DNA of 33,160 nt. It comes from Syntrophaceae bacterium. Its GTDB lineage: Bacteria; Desulfobacterota; Syntrophia; Syntrophales; Smithellaceae. The notes beneath the pieces are model-generated. The model saw only the letters and a list, made by a program, of their open reading frames with translations. It was not told the origin of the DNA and did no database searches. The stretch spans positions 65,835 to 98,994 of the forward strand of contig PLMQ01000055.1 in the NCBI GenBank assembly GCA_003142535.1, in the 5' to 3' direction. Position 1 is the stretch's first letter. Each line of letters opens with the position of its first letter. Position numbers and translations under genes: made by a program. Shown here one piece after another: positions 1 to 8,257 of this stretch.

Positions 1-107
1 CACAAGTCGGAATTGGCAAGTTGAATCCGCCTGCGGCGGACTACGCAATTCCGCAAAGCGGAGGATATGAACCACAAAGCTTGCTTTGGGGTTCATATAT
101 GTGATAG
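1..107 (+). repeat. Palindromic intergenic repeat, family 1, copy A (5' truncated by window edge)
   Basis: The motif GGAATTGGCAAGTTGAA at 9-25 is shared with the copies near 18.7, 23.0 and 25.7 kb. It is followed by a TCCGCC/GGCGGA mini-hairpin (26-31 with 35-40, loop TGC), which the other copies lack here. The 3' end is a long hairpin: ATATGAACC (65-73) pairs perfectly with GGTTCATAT (90-98), and inside it CAAAGC (75-80) pairs with GCTTTG (83-88) around a TT loop. No coding capacity is credible. The copy precedes the S1-domain gene. Confidence 0.8.
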
Positions 108-170
108 CTATTTTGTGAAAGACAAATTATTTTTTTCGTGCTATCAGAGCCGCACGCAAGATAAAGAGTG

Positions 171-176
171 TATAAT
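171..176 (+). promoter_or_regulatory. Possible -10 box of the S1-domain gene
   Basis: A perfect TATAAT lies 28 bp before the ATG at 204. The hexamer 17 bp upstream (148-153) is GC-rich and does not resemble TTGACA, so this is only a candidate. Confidence 0.3.
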
Positions 177-203
177 TTATAGCCAAATGAGGTATTGCAT
201 AAT

Positions 204-1373
204 ATGGACGAAACAAAGAGTTTTGCTGAGTTGCTGGATGAATCATATATTACCCCCAAATATTTTTCTGTAGGCGAAAAGGTGGAAGCGGTAATTGTTA
301 AAATATCTCCCGAATGGATTTTCCTTGATCTGGGCGCCAAAAGCGAAGGCTATATCGATGCTCAGGAATTAACCGACGAAAACGGCAATCTTACTGTAAA
401 AGAAGGAGATAAGGTAAACGCCTATTTTCTTTCTTCCCAGCGCAGTGAAAAACTTTTCACCACTAAATTGCTGGCGCGCAAAAGCGTTGATGAATTTTTA
501 ATCAATGCCTATAAAAACAACATCCCACTGGAAGCAACAGTAGAAAAGGAAATAAAAGGCGGCTTCTCCGTCAAAATCAGCGCCAGTGCCAGCGGCTTTT
601 GTCCATACTCGCAGATGGATATCCGCAAGATTGACGATGTCGCGGCTTATATTGGCAAGAAATTTGATTTTGTCGTTATTGAATACGCAGACAATGGCCG
701 TAATATCGTTCTTTCCCGGCGCCCTCTGCTCGAAAAGATTGAGCAGGAGAAAATTAGTATTCTCAAGGAGACTTTGCAGAAGGGCATGACTGTGCGCGGG
801 ATTGTGAACTCTGTTCGTGATTTTGGCGCTTTTGTGGATATCGGTGGAATCCAGGCGCTGCTGCCCGTTTCCGAAATGTCCTGGGGTAAAGTAGAAGATC
901 CCCGATCACTTTACAGCCCGGGGGCAACCATTGAGGCAGTCATCATCAATCTGGATTGGGAAAATAACCGGATCACTCTATCCTTTAAAGATACCCTGCC
1001 GGATCCCTGGAATAAAGTAATCGGCAATTACCGGGAAGGCAGCATCTACAAAGGGAAAGTATCGCGCTTGACCGATTTCGGCGCTTTCATCACACTGGAA
1101 GCCGGAGTGGATGGGCTTTTGCATATTTCCAAACTGGCCAAAGGCAAGAAAATTAAGCACGCCCGCGATGTCCTTACTGCCGATGCCGAGGTAGAAGTGC
1201 GCATTGAAAAGATTGACCGGGATGCCAAACGAATTTCTCTGGACCTCGCGGCAAACGAAAATGATTCTTCCGCAGAGAGTGGCTCCGAAGATTTGCGCGG
1301 CTATATGGCGCAGACGCCAAAGACGATGGGCACGCTGGGAGATTTACTTAAAAAATCCGGCAAAAAACGTTAA
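204..1373 (+). CDS. S1 RNA-binding domain protein (ribosomal protein S1-like, four S1 domains)
   Basis: A 389-residue protein made of four S1/OB-fold repeats at about residues 24-93, 107-174, 193-263 and 278-349. The last two are the most canonical, with VRDFGAFVDIGG and LTDFGAFITLEAGVDGLLHIS. S1 repeats bind single-stranded RNA; proteins of this build act in translation initiation or as ribosome-associated RNA-binding factors in the cytoplasm. Classical S1 has six repeats, so this is either a short S1 or a paralogue, and I do not assign rpsA. A TTG at 195 is also in frame, but GAGG at 188-191 is 12 nt from the ATG at 204 and only 3 nt from the TTG, so ATG is preferred. The stop TAA (1371-1373) overlaps the stop of the convergent gene. 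Confidence 0.88.
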   Translation: MDETKSFAELLDESYITPKYFSVGEKVEAVIVKISPEWIFLDLGAKSEGYIDAQELTDENGNLTVKEGDKVNAYFLSSQRSEKLFTTKLLARKSVDEFLINAYKNNIPLEATVEKEIKGGFSVKISASASGFCPYSQMDIRKIDDVAAYIGKKFDFVVIEYADNGRNIVLSRRPLLEKIEQEKISILKETLQKGMTVRGIVNSVRDFGAFVDIGGIQALLPVSEMSWGKVEDPRSLYSPGATIEAVIINLDWENNRITLSFKDTLPDPWNKVIGNYREGSIYKGKVSRLTDFGAFITLEAGVDGLLHISKLAKGKKIKHARDVLTADAEVEVRIEKIDRDAKRISLDLAANENDSSAESGSEDLRGYMAQTPKTMGTLGDLLKKSGKKR

Positions 1374-3529
1374 TCTTTCGGTTTATCGGCAAGCACAATC
1401 AAAGCATCGGCCACAATCGGCTTTGCGCCGCTGATAATAATGGGGTTTAAATCGATCTCCGTTATTTCCGGATGCAACAAAGCAATATTGCCTAAAGCCC
1501 GCAGGGTTTTCGCCAGTTGATCTTTTTTCACGGGCGGCAGGCCGCGAAAATCTCCCAGCAACTTTCGGGCATGAATATCCGCAAACATCTCCTCCGTATC
1601 ACACTTGGTAATAGGAGCTAAGCGAATAGTTGTATCATTGTATATTTCAGTAAAAACTCCGCCAAGGCCAAAAACCACACAGGGGCCAAATCCGGCAAAG
1701 CGAGTCATGCCAGCCAGAAACTCCCTGTTACCGCTTAACATTTCCTGCACCAGCACCGGGACTTTTCTGCCGGCTGCTTTTTGAATGTTTTGGAATTTAA
1801 TTTTCAGCTTTATTTCATCTTCAACATTCAGGGCAATCAGGCCTTTGCCGCTCTTATGCATTATCTCCCAGCTACAGGCTTTTAGTGCTATCGGATAGCC
1901 AATCTTTTTTGCGGCGGCAATCGCTTCTTTTTCCGTCTTGGCCAGAATTTCTTTTGTTACCGGTACCCCATAAGCGGACAATAATATTTTCGCCGTGTGT
2001 TCATCCAACGCCTTTTGTTTATTTTTCAGGGCATCCCTGATGAAGCCTGCCGCCGCAGGATTCTTCTGCGGCAGTGTACTCACCTTACAGCGTTGGCGTT
2101 CTTTAATTTGTTTATACCTGTACATCGACAAAAGAGCCCTGGCAGTTTTTTCTGGAGAGTTAAAAACAGGAATACCGCTATTTTTGTAAGCGGTCGCGTA
2201 ACTGTCATCAATATCGAAAAAAGTAGAAATCAATAACGGTATTTTGTATTTATGTGGCAATTTTAATGCTTCGGCATCAATCGGGTTAAAGAGTTTCATA
2301 AATTCAGCGAAAGGAATATTTCCGAACAAGTCAGCGGCATGATGATAAACTTCGCGCATAAAACCGGTACCCATAGTGCCGTGTAGAAGGAGTGCATCCA
2401 CTTCGCCGCTTTTCATGATTAATTCGGGAATAGTCAACGCCAGCTTGCGCATATCGAGATCGAAAGTCATATCCACCGGATTGGCGCCCGCAGCTTGTGC
2501 CTGAATGTGCTGCCTGATTTCTTTCTGGAGCTTTTCTGAAAAACGCGGGACTTCCATGCCGCCTAAATCGCAAACATAAGACATGGCCGTTGCCGGGCCG
2601 CCGGAATTAGTCATCACGCCGACACGATTACCGCGCAGCGGCGGCTTTGTCGCGAGTGCCCACCCGTGAGCGTAAAGGTCTTCAATGCTTTCCACCCGGA
2701 TTATGCCGGCCTGCCGGAAAATACCGTTATACAAAAAATCCGGCCCCGCCATAGCGCCGGTGTGGCTCAATCCCGCGCGCGCACCGGCGGCGGTTCCGCC
2801 GACATATTGTGCCAGCACCGGTTTGTGCGGCGTAATTTTGCGCGCCACTTCTATAAATCTGCGGCCATCGCGCAGCCCTTCGATATAGAGAATAATTGCC
2901 TTGGTGTGTTTATCTTCGCCCAGGAACTCCAGCGCGTCAACAATGTTGATATTGGCTTCGTTACCCAGACTGATTGCCTTGCTGAAACGAATTCCCCTTT
3001 CTCTCAAATAAGCAAGTGTCTGCGTTATATATGTACCGCTCTGTGAGGCCAGGCCGAGCATACCCGGTTCATCCGGCATTCCGGCAACAGTTACATTCAA
3101 ATGAATCTGGGAATTGATGATGCCGACACAATTAGGTCCGACAAAACGTATGCCGTATTTTTCAGCCACAGCTACCAGATCATATTCCATATTACGTCCG
3201 GTTGTCCCCGTTTCTTTAAAACCGGCGGTGATGATGATTGCTTTTTTTGTCCCAATTTTGCCGAATCTATCCAACAGTTCAATTACAGCCTTGGTGGGAA
3301 CAATTAATATGGCCAGATCGGGAGTTTCGGGCAGGTCTTCAACCCGGGCATATGCTTTATGCCCGAGGACCATTTTTTCCGTAAGATGGACAGGATAAAA
3401 TTTTCCGCGGTAGCCGTCTTTTATTATACTCAGCGCCTGCATGGTTCCCATTTTCATCGGATTGTTGCTGGCGCCAACCACGGCAATGGATTTTGGATTC
3501 ATCAGCAGATGTAAAGGATTTTCCGGCAT
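1370..3529 (-). CDS. Acyl-CoA/acetyl-CoA synthetase, ADP-forming (fused alpha-beta type)
   Basis: A 719-residue member of the NDP-forming acyl-CoA synthetase family, which interconverts acyl-CoA + ADP + Pi with acid + CoA + ATP and so can conserve energy from acyl-CoA. Domain order: CoA-binding Rossmann domain (VVGASNN at 17-23), succinyl-CoA-ligase-like domains with SHTGAMAG near residue 255 (the histidine phosphorylated in this family), and a C-terminal ATP-grasp domain from about 495 (VPVTKE, then GLGGVFTE and ITEIDLNPII). The frame is open to 3763, but the start at 3529 is preferred: GGAG (3540-3537) is 7 nt upstream, and family similarity begins at MNPKSIAVVG. It is divergent from an AMP-forming ligase, so both chemistries of acyl activation sit side by side. 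Whether it runs as synthetase or as ATP-yielding thioesterification cannot be read from sequence. Confidence 0.9.
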   Translation of the reverse strand: MPENPLHLLMNPKSIAVVGASNNPMKMGTMQALSIIKDGYRGKFYPVHLTEKMVLGHKAYARVEDLPETPDLAILIVPTKAVIELLDRFGKIGTKKAIIITAGFKETGTTGRNMEYDLVAVAEKYGIRFVGPNCVGIINSQIHLNVTVAGMPDEPGMLGLASQSGTYITQTLAYLRERGIRFSKAISLGNEANINIVDALEFLGEDKHTKAIILYIEGLRDGRRFIEVARKITPHKPVLAQYVGGTAAGARAGLSHTGAMAGPDFLYNGIFRQAGIIRVESIEDLYAHGWALATKPPLRGNRVGVMTNSGGPATAMSYVCDLGGMEVPRFSEKLQKEIRQHIQAQAAGANPVDMTFDLDMRKLALTIPELIMKSGEVDALLLHGTMGTGFMREVYHHAADLFGNIPFAEFMKLFNPIDAEALKLPHKYKIPLLISTFFDIDDSYATAYKNSGIPVFNSPEKTARALLSMYRYKQIKERQRCKVSTLPQKNPAAAGFIRDALKNKQKALDEHTAKILLSAYGVPVTKEILAKTEKEAIAAAKKIGYPIALKACSWEIMHKSGKGLIALNVEDEIKLKIKFQNIQKAAGRKVPVLVQEMLSGNREFLAGMTRFAGFGPCVVFGLGGVFTEIYNDTTIRLAPITKCDTEEMFADIHARKLLGDFRGLPPVKKDQLAKTLRALGNIALLHPEITEIDLNPIIISGAKPIVADALIVLADKPKD

Positions 3530-3703
3530 TATTTTGCTCCTTGAATTGGATAACAGCCATTTTCTGACCGCCAGTACAAAATAAATGTCCGCTTCTGTCA
3601 AGCTAAAAATTAACGGAGGAACGAACACTTCCGCAATTACGATTTTGCTGCGGAGCATTTTCTGATTAAAACAAAATCGCAATAACCGGCCAGTACTTTT
3701 CCA

Positions 3704-3732
3704 TTGACGGATAACCTTGTCTCTCCTATACT
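3704..3732 (+). promoter_or_regulatory. Sigma-70-type promoter for the acyl-CoA ligase and cupin
   Basis: The -35 TTGACG (3704-3709) is followed by a 17-bp spacer and the -10 TATACT (3727-3732). Transcription would start near 3739, about 90 nt before the ligase ATG. It lies in the 298-bp gap between divergent acyl-CoA synthetases. I see no equally good promoter for the minus-strand gene. Confidence 0.6.
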
Positions 3733-3827
3733 TCAGCCGCAGAAGAGAGAATACATATGACAATGCAGAATAATCCTTGATTTGCTATCGTGAACCAAAA
3801 TTTTATAATCAGCGGTGAGGTAGAAAG

Positions 3828-5534
3828 ATGAAAGACATCAGAATGGATGAAGAATGCAAAAGACGGTACGAACAGTTAGAGCCTTGCATGTTCGACCATG
3901 TTGATAAGTGGGCCAAGGAAAAACCGAATGAGATTGCCCTGATCGAATACGATACCGGCGAGCAGGTAACATGGAAAGAGTTTGCCCTGCGCTCCAAGGC
4001 AATGGCGGCCAAGCTGCTGGCGATGGGTATTAAAAAAGGAGATGTGGTCGCCACGACGCTGGTTTTACTAAAAGAGCATGTTTTCCTGATGTATGCCTGT
4101 TACCGCATTGGAGCAATTATCGCTCCCTTGGACCCCCGTTTGAAAACTCATGAAATTGATCAGTGCTTTGAACAGGCCAGACCGGTTGCTTATTTTTTTC
4201 TGGGCAAGACACCTCTGGTTGACTTTCGTCCTATGGTGGAAGAAATAATGAAGAAACACAAAAATGTTTGCAAACACTGGATTCAATTTCAAAAAGAAGA
4301 AGACCTTATTATTGACGGCGCGGTGGGGATTGTCCGCTGGGCTGCCGATATCAAAAAGACTTTTATCATCCAGGGACTTATTCTGGGCAAGGTCAAAAAG
4401 GCACAAAAGCAGGTGGATAAACGGGATCCCTGTCTGATCATTTTTACGACCGGCTCTACCGGCAAGCCGAAACCGGCATTGCTTTGTCACGAAAACATTC
4501 TGATTCAAAATATCTGTCTGGCTGTTGGCTTTGGCTTTCAAGAGAAGGATATAATGCTGGTTAACCTGCCGCCGAGCCATGTCGGCTGCGTAACTGAGCA
4601 ATTGGCGACGACAATCTATGGCGGCAGCACGAGTGTTCTGCTGCATATTTTCGATCCTAAAAAATCATTGGATGCTATCCAAAAGTATAAAATAACTGCC
4701 TTCGGCCAGATTCCTGCTTTATTTTCCATGGAATGGCGTTTACCGGAATATGATCAATATGATCTTTCCACTCTCAGGTTCGCGCTTTATGGGGGGCAGG
4801 CCGTGACACGCCAGTTTTTGGAAAAGCTCTCCACAATGGCGCCGCAGTTCGGTACCGGTCTCGGTTTGACGGAAACCGCCGGCTTTGTAACCTACTCACC
4901 GCTGGACGGCACTGTGGATGAAATTTTATCCAGTGTCGGTTACGCCATGCCGCTTTGCCCGATATCCATAAGGGAGCCGATGAGAGATGACGGTTACGCT
5001 GGTGCGGAAAAGAAACCGGGAGAAATCGGTGAAATTTGTTTTTCCGGGCCGCAGATATTTTTGGGCTATCTTAATGATGAAGAGAACACTCGCAAAACCA
5101 TTTCTCAAGACGGTATTTGCTACACCGGTGATATGGGGCATTATGATGACAAAGGCTTGCATTTTGCGGGACGCAGTAAGCTGATTATTAAACCAAAAGG
5201 CTACCAGGTATTCCCGACCGAAGTAGAGGATTATTTTGAACAAAAGTTAAAAGGCAAAATTGCCGGTATCGCCTTGATCGGTGTGCCCCACGAGGTATTT
5301 ACCGAGGGGATCATGGCTTTTGTGGAAAAATCACCGATTGTGGATATAACTATTGTCGAGTTGGAGGCAGTGGCGAGTGAAATGGCTGCCTATAAAAGGC
5401 CCAGCCACTTCGAGATAATTGCGTCGGGGACGCTGCCGCTGAACCGAGTAGCCAAAACCGACTATGTTCTTTTAAGAGAAAAGGCAGCGGAGATAGCAAA
5501 GCGGCTGCGCACTGAAGGTAAATGGGATGCGTAA
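3828..5534 (+). CDS. AMP-dependent acyl-CoA synthetase/ligase
   Basis: A 568-residue ANL-superfamily enzyme that activates a carboxylic acid to acyl-AMP and then acyl-CoA using ATP and CoA. The phosphate-binding loop FTTGSTGKPKP is near residue 205. GLGLTETAGF is the substrate/adenine motif, CYTGDMGHYDDKG near 430 carries the ribose-binding Asp, and GRSKLIIKPKGYQVFP is the hinge. The C-terminal lysine region reads LPLNRVAKTDY, not the usual PxTxSGK, but keeps a lysine in place. GAGG about 10 nt before the ATG supports this start; a second ATG 15 nt on is possible. The cupin follows 24 nt downstream, probably in the same transcript. The acid substrate is not evident; long-chain, benzoate-type or branched acids are all possible in a syntrophic acid degrader. 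Confidence 0.9.
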   Translation: MKDIRMDEECKRRYEQLEPCMFDHVDKWAKEKPNEIALIEYDTGEQVTWKEFALRSKAMAAKLLAMGIKKGDVVATTLVLLKEHVFLMYACYRIGAIIAPLDPRLKTHEIDQCFEQARPVAYFFLGKTPLVDFRPMVEEIMKKHKNVCKHWIQFQKEEDLIIDGAVGIVRWAADIKKTFIIQGLILGKVKKAQKQVDKRDPCLIIFTTGSTGKPKPALLCHENILIQNICLAVGFGFQEKDIMLVNLPPSHVGCVTEQLATTIYGGSTSVLLHIFDPKKSLDAIQKYKITAFGQIPALFSMEWRLPEYDQYDLSTLRFALYGGQAVTRQFLEKLSTMAPQFGTGLGLTETAGFVTYSPLDGTVDEILSSVGYAMPLCPISIREPMRDDGYAGAEKKPGEIGEICFSGPQIFLGYLNDEENTRKTISQDGICYTGDMGHYDDKGLHFAGRSKLIIKPKGYQVFPTEVEDYFEQKLKGKIAGIALIGVPHEVFTEGIMAFVEKSPIVDITIVELEAVASEMAAYKRPSHFEIIASGTLPLNRVAKTDYVLLREKAAEIAKRLRTEGKWDA

Positions 5535-5558
5535 AACAGATAGACTATGGGGGATCTT

Positions 5559-5909
5559 ATGAAAATTTTATCTTACACCGATATAAAGGCGATTCACTTT
5601 GATAATGATGAGGCCAAAGGAGTTGCCGGCCGCGTTCTTGTCGGCAAAAAAGACGGTGCGAACAATTTTTGTATGCGTATCTTTGAGATTGCGTCGGGAG
5701 GGCATACCCCCAAACACTCGCACGCCTGGGAACATGAAATGTTCATCCATGCAGGCAATGGCGAAATTTATTGCAACTATCGGTGGACGCCTGTCCAGCC
5801 CGGACATGTTGCTTTTATTCCGGCCAATGAAAAACACCAAATAAAAAATTCGGGCAATGATTTATTAAAAGTGATTTGTCTTGTTCCGGCAATAGCTCCT
5901 GAAATCTGA
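5559..5909 (+). CDS. Cupin-domain protein
   Basis: A small single-domain cupin of 116 residues. Cupin motif 1 reads GGHTPKHSHAWEHEMFIHAG, with the usual HxH-then-E/H metal ligand set, and motif 2 ends in PGHVAFIPANEKHQIKN. Such stand-alone cupins often bind a metal and may be isomerases, dioxygenases or sensors; the substrate cannot be assigned. An ATG at 5547 is in frame, but GGGGGA (5549-5554) lies just before the ATG at 5559 and is a convincing ribosome-binding site, so the shorter start is used. It follows the acyl-CoA ligase closely and is likely cotranscribed with it. Confidence 0.8.
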   Translation: MKILSYTDIKAIHFDNDEAKGVAGRVLVGKKDGANNFCMRIFEIASGGHTPKHSHAWEHEMFIHAGNGEIYCNYRWTPVQPGHVAFIPANEKHQIKNSGNDLLKVICLVPAIAPEI

Positions 5910-6075
5910 ATAACCGGAGTCAGGCAAATAAGATGCAGTGACAGCTATTCCCAGCCGAACTGGTCTTATCCTTTATCCCGCTCAAGCAGAGATATATGAA
6001 ACTCATAGTTAATGAAACTATTGCAAAAATTATTCGTCAAATTGGACTTTACAAAACAGACTGTTCCTGATTAAA

Positions 6076-6096
6076 CTCCACGATGAGATCGTGGAG
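6076..6096 (+). promoter_or_regulatory. Perfect hairpin over the trxB translation start region
   Basis: CTCCACGAT (6076-6084) and ATCGTGGAG (6088-6096) form a 9-bp perfect stem with loop GAG. The 3' arm contains the candidate GTG start (6091) and the GGAG (6093-6096) that would serve the ATG at 6109. In mRNA the fold would hide the ribosome-binding site. No T-tract follows, so it is not a simple terminator. Confidence 0.45.
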
Positions 6097-6108
6097 AATT
6101 ATCCGGAT

Positions 6109-7071
6109 ATGGGTACAGCAAAATTGTCTGAATATGATTACGATATAATTATCATCGGCGGCGGACCGGCAGGATATACCGCTGGTCTTTATGCCGCCCG
6201 TGCGGGCTTAAAAACGCTGCTTGTGGAAGGTGCGGCAACGGTAAGCCAGATCACCATTACCGATATAATCGAAAATTATCCGGGAATCCCTGATGGTATT
6301 GGCGGCTTTGAATTGATGCAGTTATTTAAAAATCAGGCTTTGAAATTCGGCTTGGAAACAATAACTAAAGATGTTTCGGCTATAGTAAAAAGTGATTCAG
6401 CCCCGGCTTTATGGGTTGTCAGCGCCGGAGATAAATCCTATAGGGCGCTGAGCATCATTGCCGCAACGGGAGCGCAGTGGCGCAAACTGGGAGTACCGGG
6501 CGAAACGGAATTTGCAGGTCGTGGTGTATCGTATTGCGCAACCTGTGACGGGCCTTTCTACCGCAACAGGGATGTCGTCGTTGTCGGCGGCGGCGATTCG
6601 GCTATTCAGGAAGCCCTTTTTCTGACTCATTTTGCTAAAAAAGTCACCGTAATTCATCGGCGCGATCGCCTGCGGGCCGGAGGAATCCTGCAGAAAAGGG
6701 CATTCGCCGAAAAGAAAATCGAATTTGTCTGGAATGGAACACTGGCGGAAGTTTTGGGCGCTGATTTTGTCACCGGTGTCATGATTAAGAATGTTCAATC
6801 GGAAAAACTGACGGACATCGCTGCCGAGGGTGTCTTTATTTTTGTCGGACGCATACCTCATACGGAAATTTTCCGAGGAGTTTTCAATCTCGATACGGGG
6901 GGTTATATCATTACTGATGAAAATATGAAAACATCCGCGGAGGGAATTTTTGCCGCCGGTGATTGCCGCGCCAAACTTTTCCGGCAGGTGGTAACAGCGG
7001 CCGGTGACGGCGCCAACGCCGCATTCAACGCGGAGCTGTATATAGGAAATATGAAAGGCGAAGCATATTAA
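6109..7071 (+). CDS. trxB: Thioredoxin reductase (NAD(P)H/FAD)
   Basis: A low-molecular-weight thioredoxin reductase of about 320 residues that passes electrons from NAD(P)H through FAD to a CxxC pair and on to thioredoxin. IIIIGGGPAG near the N-terminus binds FAD, SYCATCDGPFYR holds the redox pair (C143 and C146 counted from the ATG), VVVVGGGDSA binds the pyridine nucleotide, and GIFAAGDCR is the C-terminal FAD motif. Length is normal. The frame extends to a GTG at 6091; the ATG at 6109 has GGAG 12 nt upstream, and the choice is uncertain because a hairpin covers both. No thioredoxin gene is adjacent. A family 2 repeat begins 3 nt after the stop. Confidence 0.93.
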   Translation: MGTAKLSEYDYDIIIIGGGPAGYTAGLYAARAGLKTLLVEGAATVSQITITDIIENYPGIPDGIGGFELMQLFKNQALKFGLETITKDVSAIVKSDSAPALWVVSAGDKSYRALSIIAATGAQWRKLGVPGETEFAGRGVSYCATCDGPFYRNRDVVVVGGGDSAIQEALFLTHFAKKVTVIHRRDRLRAGGILQKRAFAEKKIEFVWNGTLAEVLGADFVTGVMIKNVQSEKLTDIAAEGVFIFVGRIPHTEIFRGVFNLDTGGYIITDENMKTSAEGIFAAGDCRAKLFRQVVTAAGDGANAAFNAELYIGNMKGEAY

Positions 7072-7073
7072 TT

Positions 7074-7191
7074 GATGTCCTTTAGCTTTCTTCGGCTTCC
7101 TCAACGTATAACCTGAAGGTCACGGGTTAGTAATACGCCTGCGGAGCCTCCTTCTTGCCGCCTCGTTATCCTTTGAAAGCTAAAGGGCATC
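7074..7191. repeat. Palindromic intergenic repeat, family 2, copy A
   Basis: Terminal arms GATGTCCTTTAGCTTTC (7074-7090) and GAAAGCTAAAGGGCATC (7175-7191) are complementary over 17 nt with one T/C difference. The interior carries TCGGCTTCCTCAACGTAT, then ATACGCCTGCGGAGCC and CTTGCCGCCTCGTTATC, shared with the copy at 26.7 kb. It begins 3 nt after the trxB stop and could form the 3' end structure of that mRNA. Confidence 0.8.
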
Positions 7192-7265
7192 ATCTGGGCT
7201 GTCGCCGTTTATCAAATTATTGCGATTAGCACCCAATTAAACTCTGAATAAGGAAATAAAAAATT

Positions 7266-8105
7266 ATGGGATCATTTATCAACACCTGGCAACATTTACC
7301 GGCGCAGATCAATCCTGATCTTTTCAGTATCGGGTCATTTCACCTGCGCTATTACAGCCTGATGTATATTGTCGCCTTCGCCGTTGTCTATGCTCTTGCC
7401 CTCTACCGGATTAAGAGCGAAAAATATGAATATACAGCGGAGACAATTCAGGATTATCTTGTTTGGGCGATGATCGGCCTCATCCTCGGCGGCAGGCTGG
7501 GCTACGTTTTCTTTTATAACTGGAGCTACTACTCAAGTCATCTTCTGGAAATATTCCTGCCGTTTGATTTTGCGCAGGGCATGAAGTTTGTCGGCATCAG
7601 CGGCATGTCTTATCATGGAGGCCTCATCGGCGTTTTTATTACTACAGCTTATTTTTGCATCAAATATAAAATCAATTTTTGGCGTTTTGTCGATTTGCTA
7701 ATTCCGGCGATACCACTGGGTTACTTTTTTGGACGCATCGGCAATTTCATTAACGGCGAACTATTTGGCCGCGTAACAACCGTGCCCTGGGGAATGTATT
7801 TCCCGCTGGATCCGGCAAATAGCTTGCGCCACCCTTCCCAGCTCTATGAAGCGTTTTTTGAAGGATTCGTTTTATTCCTTGTGTTGTGGCTGATTAGAAA
7901 AAAGAACTTTTTCGCTGGTTATCTGCTGGGATTGTATATCATCGGCTACGGCCTGGTGCGCTTTTTTATTGAATTATTCCGCGAACCGGACTATCAGCTC
8001 GGCCTTTTCCTGGGCATTATCAGCATGGGACAAATTCTCTGTCTGTTAATGATACTTGGCGGTATCATCATTTTACTTTGGCGGAAAAACGCTGTAAGCA
8101 ACTAG
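7266..8105 (+). CDS. lgt: Prolipoprotein diacylglyceryl transferase
   Basis: A 279-residue integral membrane enzyme that moves a diacylglyceryl group from phosphatidylglycerol to the lipobox cysteine of prolipoproteins, the first step of lipoprotein maturation. The Lgt signature GRIGNFINGELFGR is present, together with MSYHGGLIG (essential His region), LRHPSQLYEAFFEG, and about seven hydrophobic segments, the first around residues 28-45. Length matches the family. The N-terminal INPDLFSIGSFHLRYYSLMY matches Lgt starts, and AAGGA lies upstream of the ATG. A palindromic repeat lies between it and the selenoprotein candidate downstream. Confidence 0.95.
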   Translation: MGSFINTWQHLPAQINPDLFSIGSFHLRYYSLMYIVAFAVVYALALYRIKSEKYEYTAETIQDYLVWAMIGLILGGRLGYVFFYNWSYYSSHLLEIFLPFDFAQGMKFVGISGMSYHGGLIGVFITTAYFCIKYKINFWRFVDLLIPAIPLGYFFGRIGNFINGELFGRVTTVPWGMYFPLDPANSLRHPSQLYEAFFEGFVLFLVLWLIRKKNFFAGYLLGLYIIGYGLVRFFIELFREPDYQLGLFLGIISMGQILCLLMILGGIIILLWRKNAVSN

Positions 8106-8124
8106 GGTAGTGTTTCAATTAAAC

Positions 8125-8213
8125 ATTGTCATATCGACCGAAGGGAGATATCTTTACTTCGCACCGGATTTCTTAAGATTTCTCATCCGCCTCAGGCGGA
8201 TGAGAAATGACAT
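8125..8213. repeat. Palindromic intergenic element, family 3 (single copy here)
   Basis: Outer arms TGTCATATC (8127-8135) and GAAATGACA (8204-8212) pair with one mismatch. GAGATATCTT and AAGATTTCTC also face each other. The centre is a perfect 14-bp hairpin, ATTTCTCATCCGCC (8178-8191) with GGCGGATGAGAAAT (8195-8208), loop TCA. No T-tract follows, so it is not a classic terminator. From memory it resembles a widespread repeat that gives spurious short ORFs in many genomes; I could not check that. Confidence 0.6.
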
Positions 8214-8257
8214 CATTGTAAAGCTGTTACTGTATCAGCACACTAGGGGTATAGGCC

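Noticed and set aside
4068-4646. 192-codon ORF antisense to the acyl-CoA ligase
   Set aside because: No family features, and it lies wholly inside a well-supported gene on the other strand.
6409-7104. 231-codon ORF antisense to trxB
   Set aside because: No recognisable motif; it is a shadow of a certain gene.
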